Of a DNA stretch of 64,000 nucleotides, positions 22,500-32,577 are shown piece after piece; position 1 is the stretch's first letter, and every line of letters begins with the position of its first letter. This DNA is from Terebella lapidaria. Its lineage: Eukaryota > Annelida > Polychaeta > Terebellida > Terebellidae. Made by a program: the position numbers and the translations under genes. The notes beneath the pieces are model-generated. The model searched no databases and was not told the origin of the DNA. It saw only the letters and a program-made list of their open reading frames with translations. Location of the stretch: NCBI GenBank assembly GCA_949152475.1, contig OX424559.1:37555119-37619118 (forward strand). Reading direction: 5' to 3'.

Positions 22500-22713
22500 C
22501 TCGCCATGGCGAGTTACTATCTCGCCGTGGCGAGTTACTATCTCCCCATGGCGAGTTACTATTTTGCCGTGGCGAGTTAGCTATCTTGCCATGACGAGTT
22601 ACTATCTTGCCGTGGCGAGTTAGCTATCTCGCCATGGCGAGTTACTATCTTGCCGCGGCGAGTTACTATCTCGCCATGGCGAGTTACTATCTTGCCGTGG
22701 TGAGTTACTATTC
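22500..22713. repeat. Minisatellite of hairpin units (CTCGCC AT GGCGAG)
   Basis: About ten units of some 21 bases, each built on the palindrome ctcgccatggcgag with gttactat between. The centre alternates at/gt and the first arm sometimes reads cttgcc or ctcccc. Each unit can form its own small stem. Confidence 0.85.
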
Positions 22714-22734
22714 TGTCCTCAATAGCATCGTGAC

Positions 22735-22890
22735 GTAGCCCCCAAGGTCATCTGAGATCAATTTCAAGGTTACCGAAAGATGAGCCCTTCACATAATTGT
22801 GACTTCCTACATGTTTAGCACATGAACCCATAATACGAACTTATAAAAGCATCTCAAGGGTATCTTATGGCCAATCTGCGCAATTTGGTG
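22735..22890 (-). repeat. Fragment of the modular hairpin-ended element
   Basis: Its reverse complement carries the 'attggcc', 'cgtattatg', 'tgaaattgatctcagatgac' and 'cttggg' modules found in copies A and D. It lies inside the large foldback element. Confidence 0.55.
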
Positions 22891-23149
22891 TAGCTATAAC
22901 TATTTTCGAGCACTCGAGGTCTGCTGGAGTCAAGTCTATGTTCATCAGAAAATGCACACATTAAATTGGATAAATTTAGGAAAGGATAGAATAAATACCT
23001 ATCTTGTCCTAACCCTAATTCTATTGATACAAATCCAGATTCTATAATGAAGCATTCAGCGTTCAGGCGAGATATTTCATAAAGTCACCATCTCGGGCCA
23101 ATAATGGACGGAATTGAGCGTACAATGTAACGTGTACTTGATAGGTTCT

Positions 23150-23665
23150 GGATAGAACGTTTTACGGTTGTTTGAGCTTATACATATATGGAACCTCAAC
23201 AGTTTCATTTAGAACCTTTTTGAAAGGTTCTTTGTGTGGAACCTTTTTCGTGGAACCTCAAAGGTTCTTTGTAAAGAAAATTTGGAATTATGAGATGAAG
23301 TTTTCGTAAAGGTTCAACCCGGGTTCTTTCACAACCAGTGAATTGAAGCTTTTGGGGGTACTTCAAGGTACCATCGAATAACGTTTAGGTTCTATGAAGA
23401 ACTCTCCCTGATTCAAATATGTTTCCATCCAAAAAAAATCAGTTCCATATTGACCCATTTCAGGTTCTTTGCAGGTTAGGTAAAGAACCTCCAACTGGTT
23501 CAATATCTGTTCACTCTAAAGTACTCAAGTTTCTATATAGAACATTTTTTAAGGTTCTTCAGAGTACCTTCCAATTGTTTTCAAAAGAATATCCTATGGT
23601 TCAAAGTAAGTTGTTTGAAACACATCAATTTCATATTGAACCTTCGAAAGCTCTATAGTTAAAAA
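23150..23665. repeat. AAGGTTC/GAACCTT-rich block
   Basis: The words ggttctttg, ggaacctttt, aaaggttcttt and gaacctc recur on both strands at irregular spacing across about 500 bases, so the segment is rich in short inverted pairs. No coding potential. The meaning is unknown; similar 'ggttct' repeats are common in aquatic animal genomes. Confidence 0.55.
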
Positions 23666-23759
23666 AAAATAGGTGTATATTTATTTATACGCATAAATCG
23701 GGAAAATACTCTGAGTCAAAACCCTTTACTCCATTCATGTAAAATGAACCTTATAAGAA

Positions 23760-24700
23760 CCTTATAAGTCCAAACTAGGAGTTAATAAGTCCAAATTAGT
23801 CCGACTTGGGACACTGCTGAGACCAATGAAGACCTTATCCAGCCTGGGAATGTGGGAGAGCCTACTTGGGAAAATGCTGACACAAATGAAAACCTTATCC
23901 AGCCTGGGGGGCATGGCAGAGGCTACAGGGAACACTGCCGAGACAAATGAAGGACAGCTTTCACTAATTCCTTCGGCCATACAAAACAATGATAAGAAGC
24001 CCAAATTCAAGTCTCCATAGCTCCGTCCCAGAACAAGATGAACCGGGCGTCACAGGGAAGAGTCCGTTGGATCTTCCCAAGGTTTTCTGGTTGGAGGATG
24101 GCCTCAAGGTTTCCTTGCATGTCATCCCTTCCTTCCTAGTGAAGCTTGCCTTCTCTCCATCGTTGGCCTTCACGATCCCTGCCTTGGCTTCGTCCTTAGG
24201 CCCGAATCTGATTAAAGACTGTCTTCTATGCCCGGTGTGGGCTTTGCGCTTGTAACTTAAGTGAACAAAAAATCTTCGTGCTGGCAAACGTCTGTTGTTC
24301 ATATCGCATCAGTCAATATTCCACCGAGACATACGTTCCACTTCCTACTCGCCCTGGATTCAAAAGTGTATTCAAATTTGTTATGACCTGGCCAAGCAGG
24401 ACTCCATTTGTTCGTTTGAGGTAAGTGCCCATGACGATAGAGCCATGGCGGTCTCCCTATATGGGATGTGTTCCCCTCGATCAAGTGATTCTGATGGCAA
24501 TCCCATAACACCTTTACCTCTTTCTACCATAGGGACTTGATATGGACGAGATGTGAGGGTTACCACCTCGAGCCCGTGGTTGCCGTGCACGGTGTCGTCA
24601 CTCTGTGAGGTGGATGTGGCCCACCTGATATACGTTGTGTCCACTTGTACATATGTTGCTGTTCCACGGTTTCGAGTCAAGGTTCGTTAGGGAACCCACT
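23760..24700. other. GC-richer exon-like segment inside the foldback element
   Basis: Composition rises well above the flanks. 23815-23960 holds two to three imperfect repeats of about 60 bases ('aatgaagaccttatccagcctgg'). Frames on both strands stay open for about 100 codons; on the minus strand 23964-24302 includes SYKRKAHTGHRRQSLIRFGP and 24381-24680 includes PYQVPMVERGKGVMGLPSES. I recognise no family. It could be captured host sequence or a degenerate transposon gene. Confidence 0.35.
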
Positions 24701-25334
24701 GGAACCTGTTTTTCTAAGAGTGAATAATATGTATCCTGCTGTGCAGAACAGTCGCAGATTTCATCAGAGCGACATTGTAAAAGCTGCCACTTGATATTAG
24801 ATGCATAAATATCAGTGACCTGGAAAGAATACTCATGATTTAGTGATCCAGTACTGAGTTACTGGCACACATGTAACTTGAGTGCATGAATGGCGTATCT
24901 CATACCAGCGAAAGACATTTTGAACGTAATTCGTGGATGCGATTTCGCATTATACTCTATAATTATCTCAAACACACACTTTGGGAGGGGGAGTCGATAT
25001 TCGACATTGTCGTCGAGTTACTTCTTTCCTCCATCCACATAGATCTAACATATTCAATATTTCTGGAAAACTTCAGTTGTCGTGTCCAAGCATTGCTCAA
25101 CCTACTCGTTCACAATCCCAGCGATTCAATGGAAATTGTCATACCTAGAGCGCATACAGGCCATGCGTGTCAAGAGGGTTGATTTCATCATCATTTCATC
25201 ATCAACTATGGGGTGAATCCATAGTATCTGCCGACCTACGTTTGGGGAATACAATGACACACCGACGACGAGATAGTAACTCGCCACGGCGAGATAAAAA
25301 ATTTTTTTTGCATGGCGGTAATACGCTTCCGTAG

Positions 25335-25757
25335 ATTCCAATGTGGGGAATGGAAAGTTTATTCGAGTTTGTATTCATGTACACATACATACTGCAATTA
25401 TAGTCACTGTTCTGTGAATAACAAGATCAGGGACTTTCCAGACTCAAAGTGGAACTTTCCAGACCCAGATTAATTCGAAACCCCTATGCACGGTAGCTTG
25501 TTAATATAATTTCAACATGCAACATAAACTCAACTTGTACGTTTAGGCTCCATTATTCACAGCTATACATATAGTATTCGACTTGTAAAACAATATTTTT
25601 GGGGGTGAAACATTTCGTCAAACTGCATCGAACGGGAAAATTCACTATAAAATATATTTCCGCAAAGCATTGTGCACCCTGTAACCAGTTCCGAGTAGAA
25701 AATCGATACAGAGAACAGCGGTGTTTTGACCACTCGTTCCCTTTTGCCTATTTTAAT
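25335..25757. other. No feature recognised
   Basis: Intergenic AT-rich DNA between the large foldback element and the hAT-like element. Confidence 0.35.
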
Positions 25758-26513
25758 TAGGGTTTAATCCCGGGAATGGGATTCACGGGAATTTCCGGGA
25801 ATTATTAAGATATCAGAGTTCCCGTTTCCCGGGAATACGCTGGCCAGGAACCGGGAATATATCGCCCCCTCCCCCAAGAAAAAGCTGCATATTAACAGAA
25901 GAAAACAACGGTATCTTTCGTTCCTGTACATTTCCTACAACACTCTGTGGTATAGCAGGACAATGTATTGTCAAAATAAGGTAAAAATAAAGAATAATAA
26001 GTACAAGTTACTGACCTTACTGTATGCTTCCATTTGCCGTTGTCATGGAAAGTCGGTGACATTTTTGTCTAGTGCATGAAAAAAGACACCTTTGGCATTT
26101 TTTTGAAAATCTAAAACAAGACATAATATAACAGTGGGACCACCCAGCGATTTGTCCCTTCACAATATTTGTGTCCATATTAAATATGAACAAAGACGGG
26201 GGAGGGTGTGAACTTGTGAGCCCTCTCCTGTTACATCATACCTCCAACGTAAATTAGGATTCCGAATTTCTGATTTCACCCGTGTTTACATTTGCATGCT
26301 TTATAAATTGCTGTAAGCATATTTGCATGGTGATTTATAAGGAAAACTCGTTGACAGATAGTGTCAGGAGTGATAACTAACGAACGAATTCATGTGTAAT
26401 ATTGTTTTGAAGCTACGAGTTTATTCCCGGTTCCATTCCCGGGTACCCGGTTCTGAGCATTTTTTATTCCCGGTTTCCGGTTCCAGAAAAAACCGGGAAT
26501 ATATTATACCCTA
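25758..26513. mobile_element. Non-autonomous hAT-type element with CCCGGGAAT-rich ends
   Basis: Left end tagggtttaatcccgggaat; right end, read inward, taGGGTATAATATATTCCCGG. Flanking 8-mers attttaat and gttttaat differ at one base, as expected for a hAT 8-bp target duplication. Both ends (about 110 bases each) are crowded with gggaat, cccgg and accggg words. The 500-base interior is AT-rich with no transposase frame. Confidence 0.7.
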
Positions 26514-26794
26514 GTTTTAATTGACTGTCATACCTATATAATTCCATAAACATGATAAAGATTGTGTAGATTTGAAGATATGCATATGTCTTTATGCAAT
26601 CGATCATGTTCAAAACTTCATGATCGCAAGTATACTGGGGGTACATCGGCTGATCAGACGGGATCCGTTACGTGCACAAATATTTTTTGACAAACTATTT
26701 TGCCCTCGACCATTATCACACTTAGAATGGTCAGCAATACGTCCGCATTGAAAATGACATCTTTCGGAACAGTGCTCAAGCCATGATGATATCA
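26514..26794. other. No feature recognised
   Basis: Short intergenic stretch. Overlapping minus-strand frames at 26464-26798 show nothing recognisable. Confidence 0.35.
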
Positions 26795-27034
26795 ACAAGC
26801 CATCCCCACGGAGGGGAATTCCAGGGGAGCCGCTGTCTGATCGGTCAAATCTTTCGAAGTACTCGCAATATTTTGCGGTTGTCGGGCATGAAGAAAATTT
26901 GAGAACAATTCACAAAACTGGACTACTTGACACTAAACTTTTCAAAACAAATGCTGTGGTACTATTTAAGGACCGGACCAACGCATCTACCCATGGGCCG
27001 TTTTAATCGTATTTGAGTATGTCGCCTCCTGATG

Positions 27035-27035
<1 letters not shown>
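26795..27035 (-). repeat. Dispersed repeat, partner of 3840-4130
   Basis: In reverse complement it is collinear with 3840-4130 (shared words listed there). It ends at the AAT microsatellite, which may have grown from an A-rich tail of the element. Confidence 0.6.

Positions 27036-27080
<45 letters not shown>
27036..27080. repeat. (AAT)n microsatellite
   Basis: About fifteen uninterrupted AAT units. Confidence 0.95.
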
Positions 27081-27573
27081 CAGATTTATTCAGTATAAGA
27101 ACATATGAGCAATTTCATGTCAGTTGGTGCCCCCGTTGACATAACATCGTTAGTCTGGGAATAGTGTATGCGATATTATTATTGATTGCTTTGAGACAGT
27201 GCCTGTGATAGGTGGTAAAGTGGTCACATGACTCATATTACCACGTTGTATTTTGATTACGCTAGTCCATGTCGTGAGATCGATATTTGACTTTTGACCT
27301 CTGATTGTTTGAAGTTGTCAGATCTAACAGGACATATTTGAAGGTGGAAGTAATAATAGCATATGAAGACCTTGAAATGAAAGAATAAAAGTCAAAGAAG
27401 TCTGCACTTGTATTATATTGTAGTTCTCATGCAGAAGTTGCATAACTTTGGAAGACGATCGCAAACATTTGCATTTGTCAACTAAACCGCTTCATGTTTC
27501 TGGACTGCTGCAGGTATACCCATAATCTATTGTTTATCACCCGGACATATTCAAGTGTGACAACCTGTCAGCG
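27081..27573. other. No feature recognised
   Basis: AT-rich; no gene or repeat recognised. Confidence 0.4.
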
Positions 27574-27578
27574 GTCGA

Positions 27579-27888
27579 ATACGGAGCCGCTGAAAGGACA
27601 TGGAAGAAATATTTTTTGACATTAGGTTATTGCGTTCCCTCGCAATCCGGATCGCGTTCCCTCGCGATCTTATTGCGTTCCCTCGCAATCCGGATCGCGT
27701 CCCCTCGCGATCTTATTGCGTTCCCTCGCAATCCGGATCGCGTTCCCTCGCAATCCGGATTGCGAGGGAACGCAATAAGATCGCCAGGCAACGCGATCCG
27801 GAATGCGAGGGAACGCGATAATATTGCGAGGGAACGCAATAACAATATGCTAAAAACATTTCTTCCATGTCCTCTCAGAGGCTCCGTA
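27579..27888. mobile_element. Small foldback element with (A/C)TACGG ends and hairpin minisatellite
   Basis: Arms of about 65 bases: tacggagccgctgaaaggac then atggaagaaat at the left and the reverse complement at the right. The flanks are TCGA on both sides (27575-27578 and 27889-27892), a 4-bp target duplication. The core is a tandem array in which each unit is a small hairpin: ATTGCG-ttccct-CGCAAT alternating with GATCGCG-ttccct-CGCGATC, reversing direction near 27757. The whole element can fold on itself. The frames across it on both strands only reflect the array. Confidence 0.85.
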
Positions 27889-27892
27889 GTCG

Positions 27893-28897
27893 AGCGATCA
27901 GGTGAAGTGGTTTGTTTTCAGTGAATGAACCTCGATTCAGAACAGTGGTGTGTGACGCTGTCAAGTACTTAGATTGCAGTCGATAACATAAAATTAGTTC
28001 CATTTGTACTGAAAATGTAATTTTACCCAGATAGCAAGCCTTCATTGGATCAACGGTTACACATTTTACCTTGGTGTTCATAGATCGGGCCGATGGAGTG
28101 CCAACAATACATGGCACATAAGAAGTCCATGTGAACTTGTAAGACATACCTTTGACGTACCAATGATTCGCCATGAATATTACACACAGACACCGAACGG
28201 AATAGTGTCTGGAGTACAATAATTCTGATATTGTTGTGTCTGGGCGGCCAATGGGTAATACTGCACGGTCTTTCATACACAGGCATTCTGAAAACCAATG
28301 CCATTCTTGTCGTAAATGAGATATTGTATTATGTCTAGAACTTTCGCTTACTTATGATTGTGCAATGTTACCATGGAACCATTAATAATATTATTAATAA
28401 TATTTATCTGGGGGTTTCTCCGTATGGACAGTCTGTCAGTTAATTTTCAACAAAAGCTTTTAGGTGCCATAGATATTTTGACTAAAAATATTTTATGTGG
28501 CACGTTATGATTTGTGTTCATCCACCAACACCGCATTGAACTAACCTCCAGGATTCTCCAAGATATAGAAGTTGCCTGAAAACATTAAACTGTATTGCTG
28601 TTTAACTGTTTAACTTTTAACTCTATAAACGACACTGTAACAGACGTCAGTGCGACGTAGAAAGAACAAAAGCTGTAAAGATTATAAACACCACAAACAT
28701 ATTTTGACCTGGTATAGATATAAATCTGCCTCGACCCTCAGTTTTGACAGTTTTTGGTAATAATGATAATGACTAAAGTAATCAAACAGGTTTTGATTTT
28801 GGCAATGTCGAGTCGTGGGGCTCTCGAATAAACACACTCTCCCAGTTACCAGCAGGCTATTATTTCTGCAAATAGGAAACCCTGCACTAAGTCAGAT
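27893..28897. other. No gene recognised
   Basis: AT-rich. A perfect attaataatattattaat palindrome lies near 28382. The minus-strand frame at 27875-28276 has no recognisable domain. Confidence 0.35.
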
Positions 28898-28990
28898 ATT
28901 GCACGCGGACGCGGGTCTTTCACCAATAGTGGCCTCGTGCCCTTCGGGCACTCGGTCACTATTGGCGAGAGACCCTCGTCCTTGTGCATT
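28898..28990. repeat. 93-bp near-perfect palindrome with a 3-base centre
   Basis: Symmetric about 28944: the arms include gtgccc/gggcac, ccaatagtg/cactattgg, gggtct/agacc and ttgcac/gtgca, with only scattered mismatches. It is GC-rich in an AT-rich setting. It would form a stem of about 45 bp. Confidence 0.85.
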
Positions 28991-29940
28991 ATCCTACACA
29001 AAGTTCGTGCTCATAGTCACGACACATCTAAGGTGACAACATTTTTATATATGTTGTCACTTCATACCACATGCTTCCACATAATGTGGATGTGACTGAT
29101 TTAGTTGATTCGAACAATGAGTGACACTTGTGACTTATCATAAGACTGCAAAAAGAACGTGACATTATATGGAGCTCAATGCCAGCCGGTGAATATGGAT
29201 GGTAAGTATTATAGTTTGTGGTGATACTGTTGAAAAATTAGCCCAAGGGCTAAGATAGGTTACCGCACAATATATCATAGCTATTTTCCCCGTGGCCTTG
29301 AAAATAAGGAAGCAGTTAAATTTGAAGTCACGCGAGAATTCAGCATGTATGATTTCCTATACGTTCACAATTGATTACTAAGCTGTAAATTCAGCAGTAA
29401 GAGAGATATTAGTCATCATGTCTTGTGACCTTGAAAATGAAATCAAAAGTCAAATTAAAGGTCATCAGAATATTCAGCAGAAAATTTACTAAGTTGTAAA
29501 TTTGAAAATGAACAAGATATTAGCCAAGCTGTCCTGTGAGACCTTGAAAATGAAGTCAAAGGTCAAACTCAAGGTCATGACAATGTATAGCATATATCAT
29601 TCCCTATCTGTCCACAATTGATTTTCAAGTTGTGAAGTCGGTAATAAGCGAGATTTTAGCCATTTTGTTCTTTGACCTTTAAAATCAGGTCAAAGGTCAA
29701 ACCCAAAGTCATCACAATATTCAGACTATATTATTTCCTATATGTCCATAATTGATTACTAATCTGTAAAGTTGATAATGAGCGAAACATTTGGCATTTT
29801 GTGTTCTGATCTTGGAAATGAGGTCAAAGGTCAAATTCAAGGTCACCAGAATATTCGGCATATGTCATTTCCTATATGTCCACAATTGATTCCTAAGCTG
29901 TAAAAGCAATATTGAGCGAGATATAAGCCAATTTGTGCCT

Positions 29941-30500
29941 GAATGTAAGTATCAATCTATTACCACCAAAACAGCCAAATTTTGATGATTATAATAAAAA
30001 ACGTAAAATATAACATTTTGCAATAGAAACTAAGCCCGACCTAATACTTTATCAAATGACACACTGGCGTCATCAGGGGCAGACAGTGTGGTAAATGTAG
30101 TTGTTTCTACTGTACACCTGATTGAATTAGTATACAACTGCCCAACAACCTATGAAAATATAATACAAATCCGAAACGAACCCCATGGAATAGATATATG
30201 ACAAGTACATAAGTACCTAATCACAAGCCAGAAAGGCTACTGAGTTGATGGTTTCCTCGGGTACAGAATTAACATCCACCACCAGTGACATCGGCTCAGT
30301 GGTATGAATGTAAGTATCAATCTATTACCACCAAAACAGCCAAATTTTGATGATTCCAATAACAAACGTAAAATATAAAATTTTGCAATAGAAACTAAGC
30401 CCGACCTAATACTTTATCAAATGACACACTGGCGTTATCAGGGGCAGACAGTGTGGTAAATGTAGTTGTTTCTACTGTACACCTGATGGAATTAGTATTC
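29941..30500 (+). repeat. Two tandem copies of the short 'GTAAGTATCAATC' family
   Basis: Copies start at 29941 and 30306 with 'gaatgtaagtatcaatctat' and stay nearly identical for about 190 bases to 'cacctgat.gaattagtat'. The first continues about 170 bases further ('caactgcccaacaacctatg' ... 'gacatcggctcagtggtat'), so the second is truncated or the pair is a dimer. The pair is inserted between two units of the AGGTCA array. Confidence 0.75.
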
Positions 30501-30620
30501 TTTGACTTTGGAAATGAGGTCAAAGGTCAAATTCAAGGTCATCAAATATTCGACATACATCATTTCCTATACGTCTACAATTTAGTCCCAAGCTGTAAAG
30601 TGTATAATAGTCGAGATATA

Positions 30621-30792
30621 GGGCCTGTAAGTCACGTGCCGTTACGGTGTGATTTGGTGGCAAACAAACTTACACCTTTTGTGTTACCTGAGTAATTAGG
30701 ATTTTGAATGGAGTTCTATTCATATTAAACAAAAAGTGTATGTTTGTTTGCCACCGGAAATCACACCATGACATCACGTGACTTACAGGCCC
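30621..30792. mobile_element. Palindromic MITE flanked by TA
   Basis: The arms of about 65 bases begin gggcctgtaagtcacgtg and end in the reverse complement, sharing 'cggtgtgatttggtggcaaa'-like text. The loop of about 45 bases is AT-rich. TA lies on both sides (30619-30620 and 30793-30794), as for Tc1/mariner-type MITEs. It interrupts one unit of the AGGTCA array, so it is younger than the array. Confidence 0.75.
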
Positions 30793-32577
30793 TATTAGCC
30801 ACTTTGTTCTTTGACCTTGAAATGAGGTCAAAGATCAAATTCAAGATCATCAAAATATTCAGCATACATCATTTCCTATTCATCCACAATTTAGTTCCAA
30901 GCTGTAAAGTGGAAAATGAGCCAGATATTAGCCGTTTTGTTCTTTGACCTTGAAAATGAGGTCACAAAGGTCAAGTTCAAGGTCATCAGAATATTCGGAC
31001 TACATCTATATTATTTCCTATATGTGCACAATTGATTACTAAGCTGTAAAATCGATAATAAGCTAGATGTTAGCCGCTTTGTGCCATGACCTAGAAAGTG
31101 AGATCAAAGGTCGAATTGGAGGTCATGACAATAATCAGCTTATATCATTTCCTATGTGTGCACAATAGATTCCTAGTCTCCAATCTCAATATTAAGTGAG
31201 ATATTATGAGTCTCATTATAAAGCATGAAAAAATTTAACATGGGAAAGTCCCATTTGGGACCCGTCGAGAAAAAAAAATGGCCGCCACACACAGACCGGC
31301 AATTCAGGGGCAACGAAACTTATACACATCACAGAGGTATGTGGGAGCAATGTTTTGAAGAAATCTCAAAACTGTCTAAACAGTTTTTGAGAGAATTGCT
31401 GCCAAAGTCAAAAATTGACCATTTTTCGGCGAAAATGGCTGCCATTTTGAAATAAATAACCTCGTCTTGAAATATTCTTAGGTATGTTTGTGCAAAGCTT
31501 CAGAAAGATTCGATCATAAACTTTAAAGATAAAAATGTGGACGGACGACGCCGACAACGGATGACGGACGCAACACCATGCCAATAGGTTATCGGACCAT
31601 AGGTTCGGTAACCTGAAAAGTTCTTGTTTGCTTGTTGTTGTTTTTTTCAACCAATTTTCGTTTGATGTGCTTTGGCACAGCATATTCATACACTAAGAGG
31701 CATTAAAAACGTAACCAAGCGAAATTCGCAATAAAAGTAACTGATTTCTTCACAAATACAATTTCGTTTACAACCACCTCGAGTATTTGAACAATGGGGC
31801 AATTTTTTTTTAGCCCAAGCAATAAAATCACGTGGCCTAAGGTACCAATCCCTTTTCATTATGTGTGATTGATTGCGACATTGTGTGAAAGCTTTTAGTG
31901 AATGTTTTTAGTGATTATTGCTCAACTGGTCAAGGGTATAAAAACCCGGAAGAAAAATGAAAACTTTCACGAACAGTCACAATGCCACGCTTAGAAGCCA
32001 ACATGAGGGAGCAGGCCATTGGTATGCTGAGATCGGGAATGACCGAAGCAAGAGTAGCCAGGCATTTTGGCGCCCACAGATGCACTATCTCACGTCTGCA
32101 GATGTGATACACAGACAGGTGCGACATCGGACATATCACGACCAGGTCAACCACGTGTCACTACTCGTGCACAAGATCGGCACCTACAACTGACGTACTT
32201 ACGTGACCGCTTTCTGCCAGAATCCCGGAGTGCAGCACAGACAATATGACATTACCACAGGCTTATCAGCTCCAGGACGGTGCGACGCCGGCTACGCGAT
32301 GACGGCATCCAATAATACCGTGCAAACGTGGGCTTGGTGCTGACGGGCGTCCGTAGGCAAACCAGGCGCACATGGGGTCAGCACTATTCCATCTGGCCAA
32401 ATTCTAACTGGCGACATGTGGTCTTCACCATCTTCAGAAATGACGGCAGACGACAAACGCTTTGCTGAACCCTGTGTCGTAGAACATGTCAGTTTTGGCG
32501 GTGGCGGTGTCATGGTGTGGGCGGCTATACTTTATGGGTGGAAGTTAAACCTTGTGTTCGTCGATGGAACACTAAAT

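Larger units (their letters stand above)
22460..25334. mobile_element. Large foldback transposon with CTACGG ends (about 2.9 kb)
   Basis: Left terminus ctacggaagcgtattaccgc, then catgc, an A/T-run and ctcgccatggcgag; the right terminus (25270-25334) is its reverse complement over about 65 bases. ATTC flanks both ends (22456-22459 and 25335-25338), a 4-bp target duplication supporting a single insertion. The left arm carries an expanded hairpin minisatellite; the right arm has about one unit. The interior holds a fragment of the modular hairpin-ended family, an AAGGTTC-rich block and a GC-richer exon-like segment. No known transposase was recognised. The termini match the smaller element at 27579-27888. 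Confidence 0.7.
29300..31200. repeat. Array of ~133-bp units carrying AGGTCA half-sites
   Basis: Unit hallmarks on the plus strand: 'tgaccttgaaaatgaggtca', 'aggtcaaattcaaggtcatca', 'gaatattcagcata', 'atttcctatatgtcca', 'caattgattactaagctgta' and 'gcgagatattagcca'. 'aaggtcat' landmarks fall near 29458, 29571, 29704, 29840, then after the insertions 30535, 30843, 30979 and 31111, mostly 132-136 bases apart. AGGTCAaAGGTCA is exact at 29687, 29821 and 30517, with near matches in the other units. Confidence 0.85.
29236..31622 (-). mobile_element. Modular hairpin-ended element, copy F (largest, with nested insertions)
   Basis: On the minus strand it starts near 31622 with cttttcaggttaccgaacct, gataacctattggcatgg and a degenerate GTC segment, then 'aagctttgcac', 'gcagcaattctctcaaaaac', 'gaattgccggtctgtgtgtg' and 'tggcggccatttttt'. 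A long array of units of about 133 bases follows, and it ends at 29236-29275 with ggtaacctatc, the palindrome tagcccttgggcta and T's. Two other insertions interrupt the array (29941-30500 and 30621-30792). There is no protein of its own. Confidence 0.8.

Noticed and set aside
22500-22713. CRISPR-like repeat array
   Set aside because: The repeats are adjacent ~21-bp palindromic units with no unique spacers, in animal DNA; it is a minisatellite in a foldback element.
27600-27924. Overlapping 70-100 codon frames on both strands
   Set aside because: They only reflect the GCGTTCCCTCGC hairpin array (repeated 'RSLAIRIA' translation).
29236-31622. Helitron assignment for the modular element
   Set aside because: A terminal hairpin and CTAA are suggestive, but the 5' ends do not consistently start TC and no A/T insertion site could be shown, so it is left unclassified.
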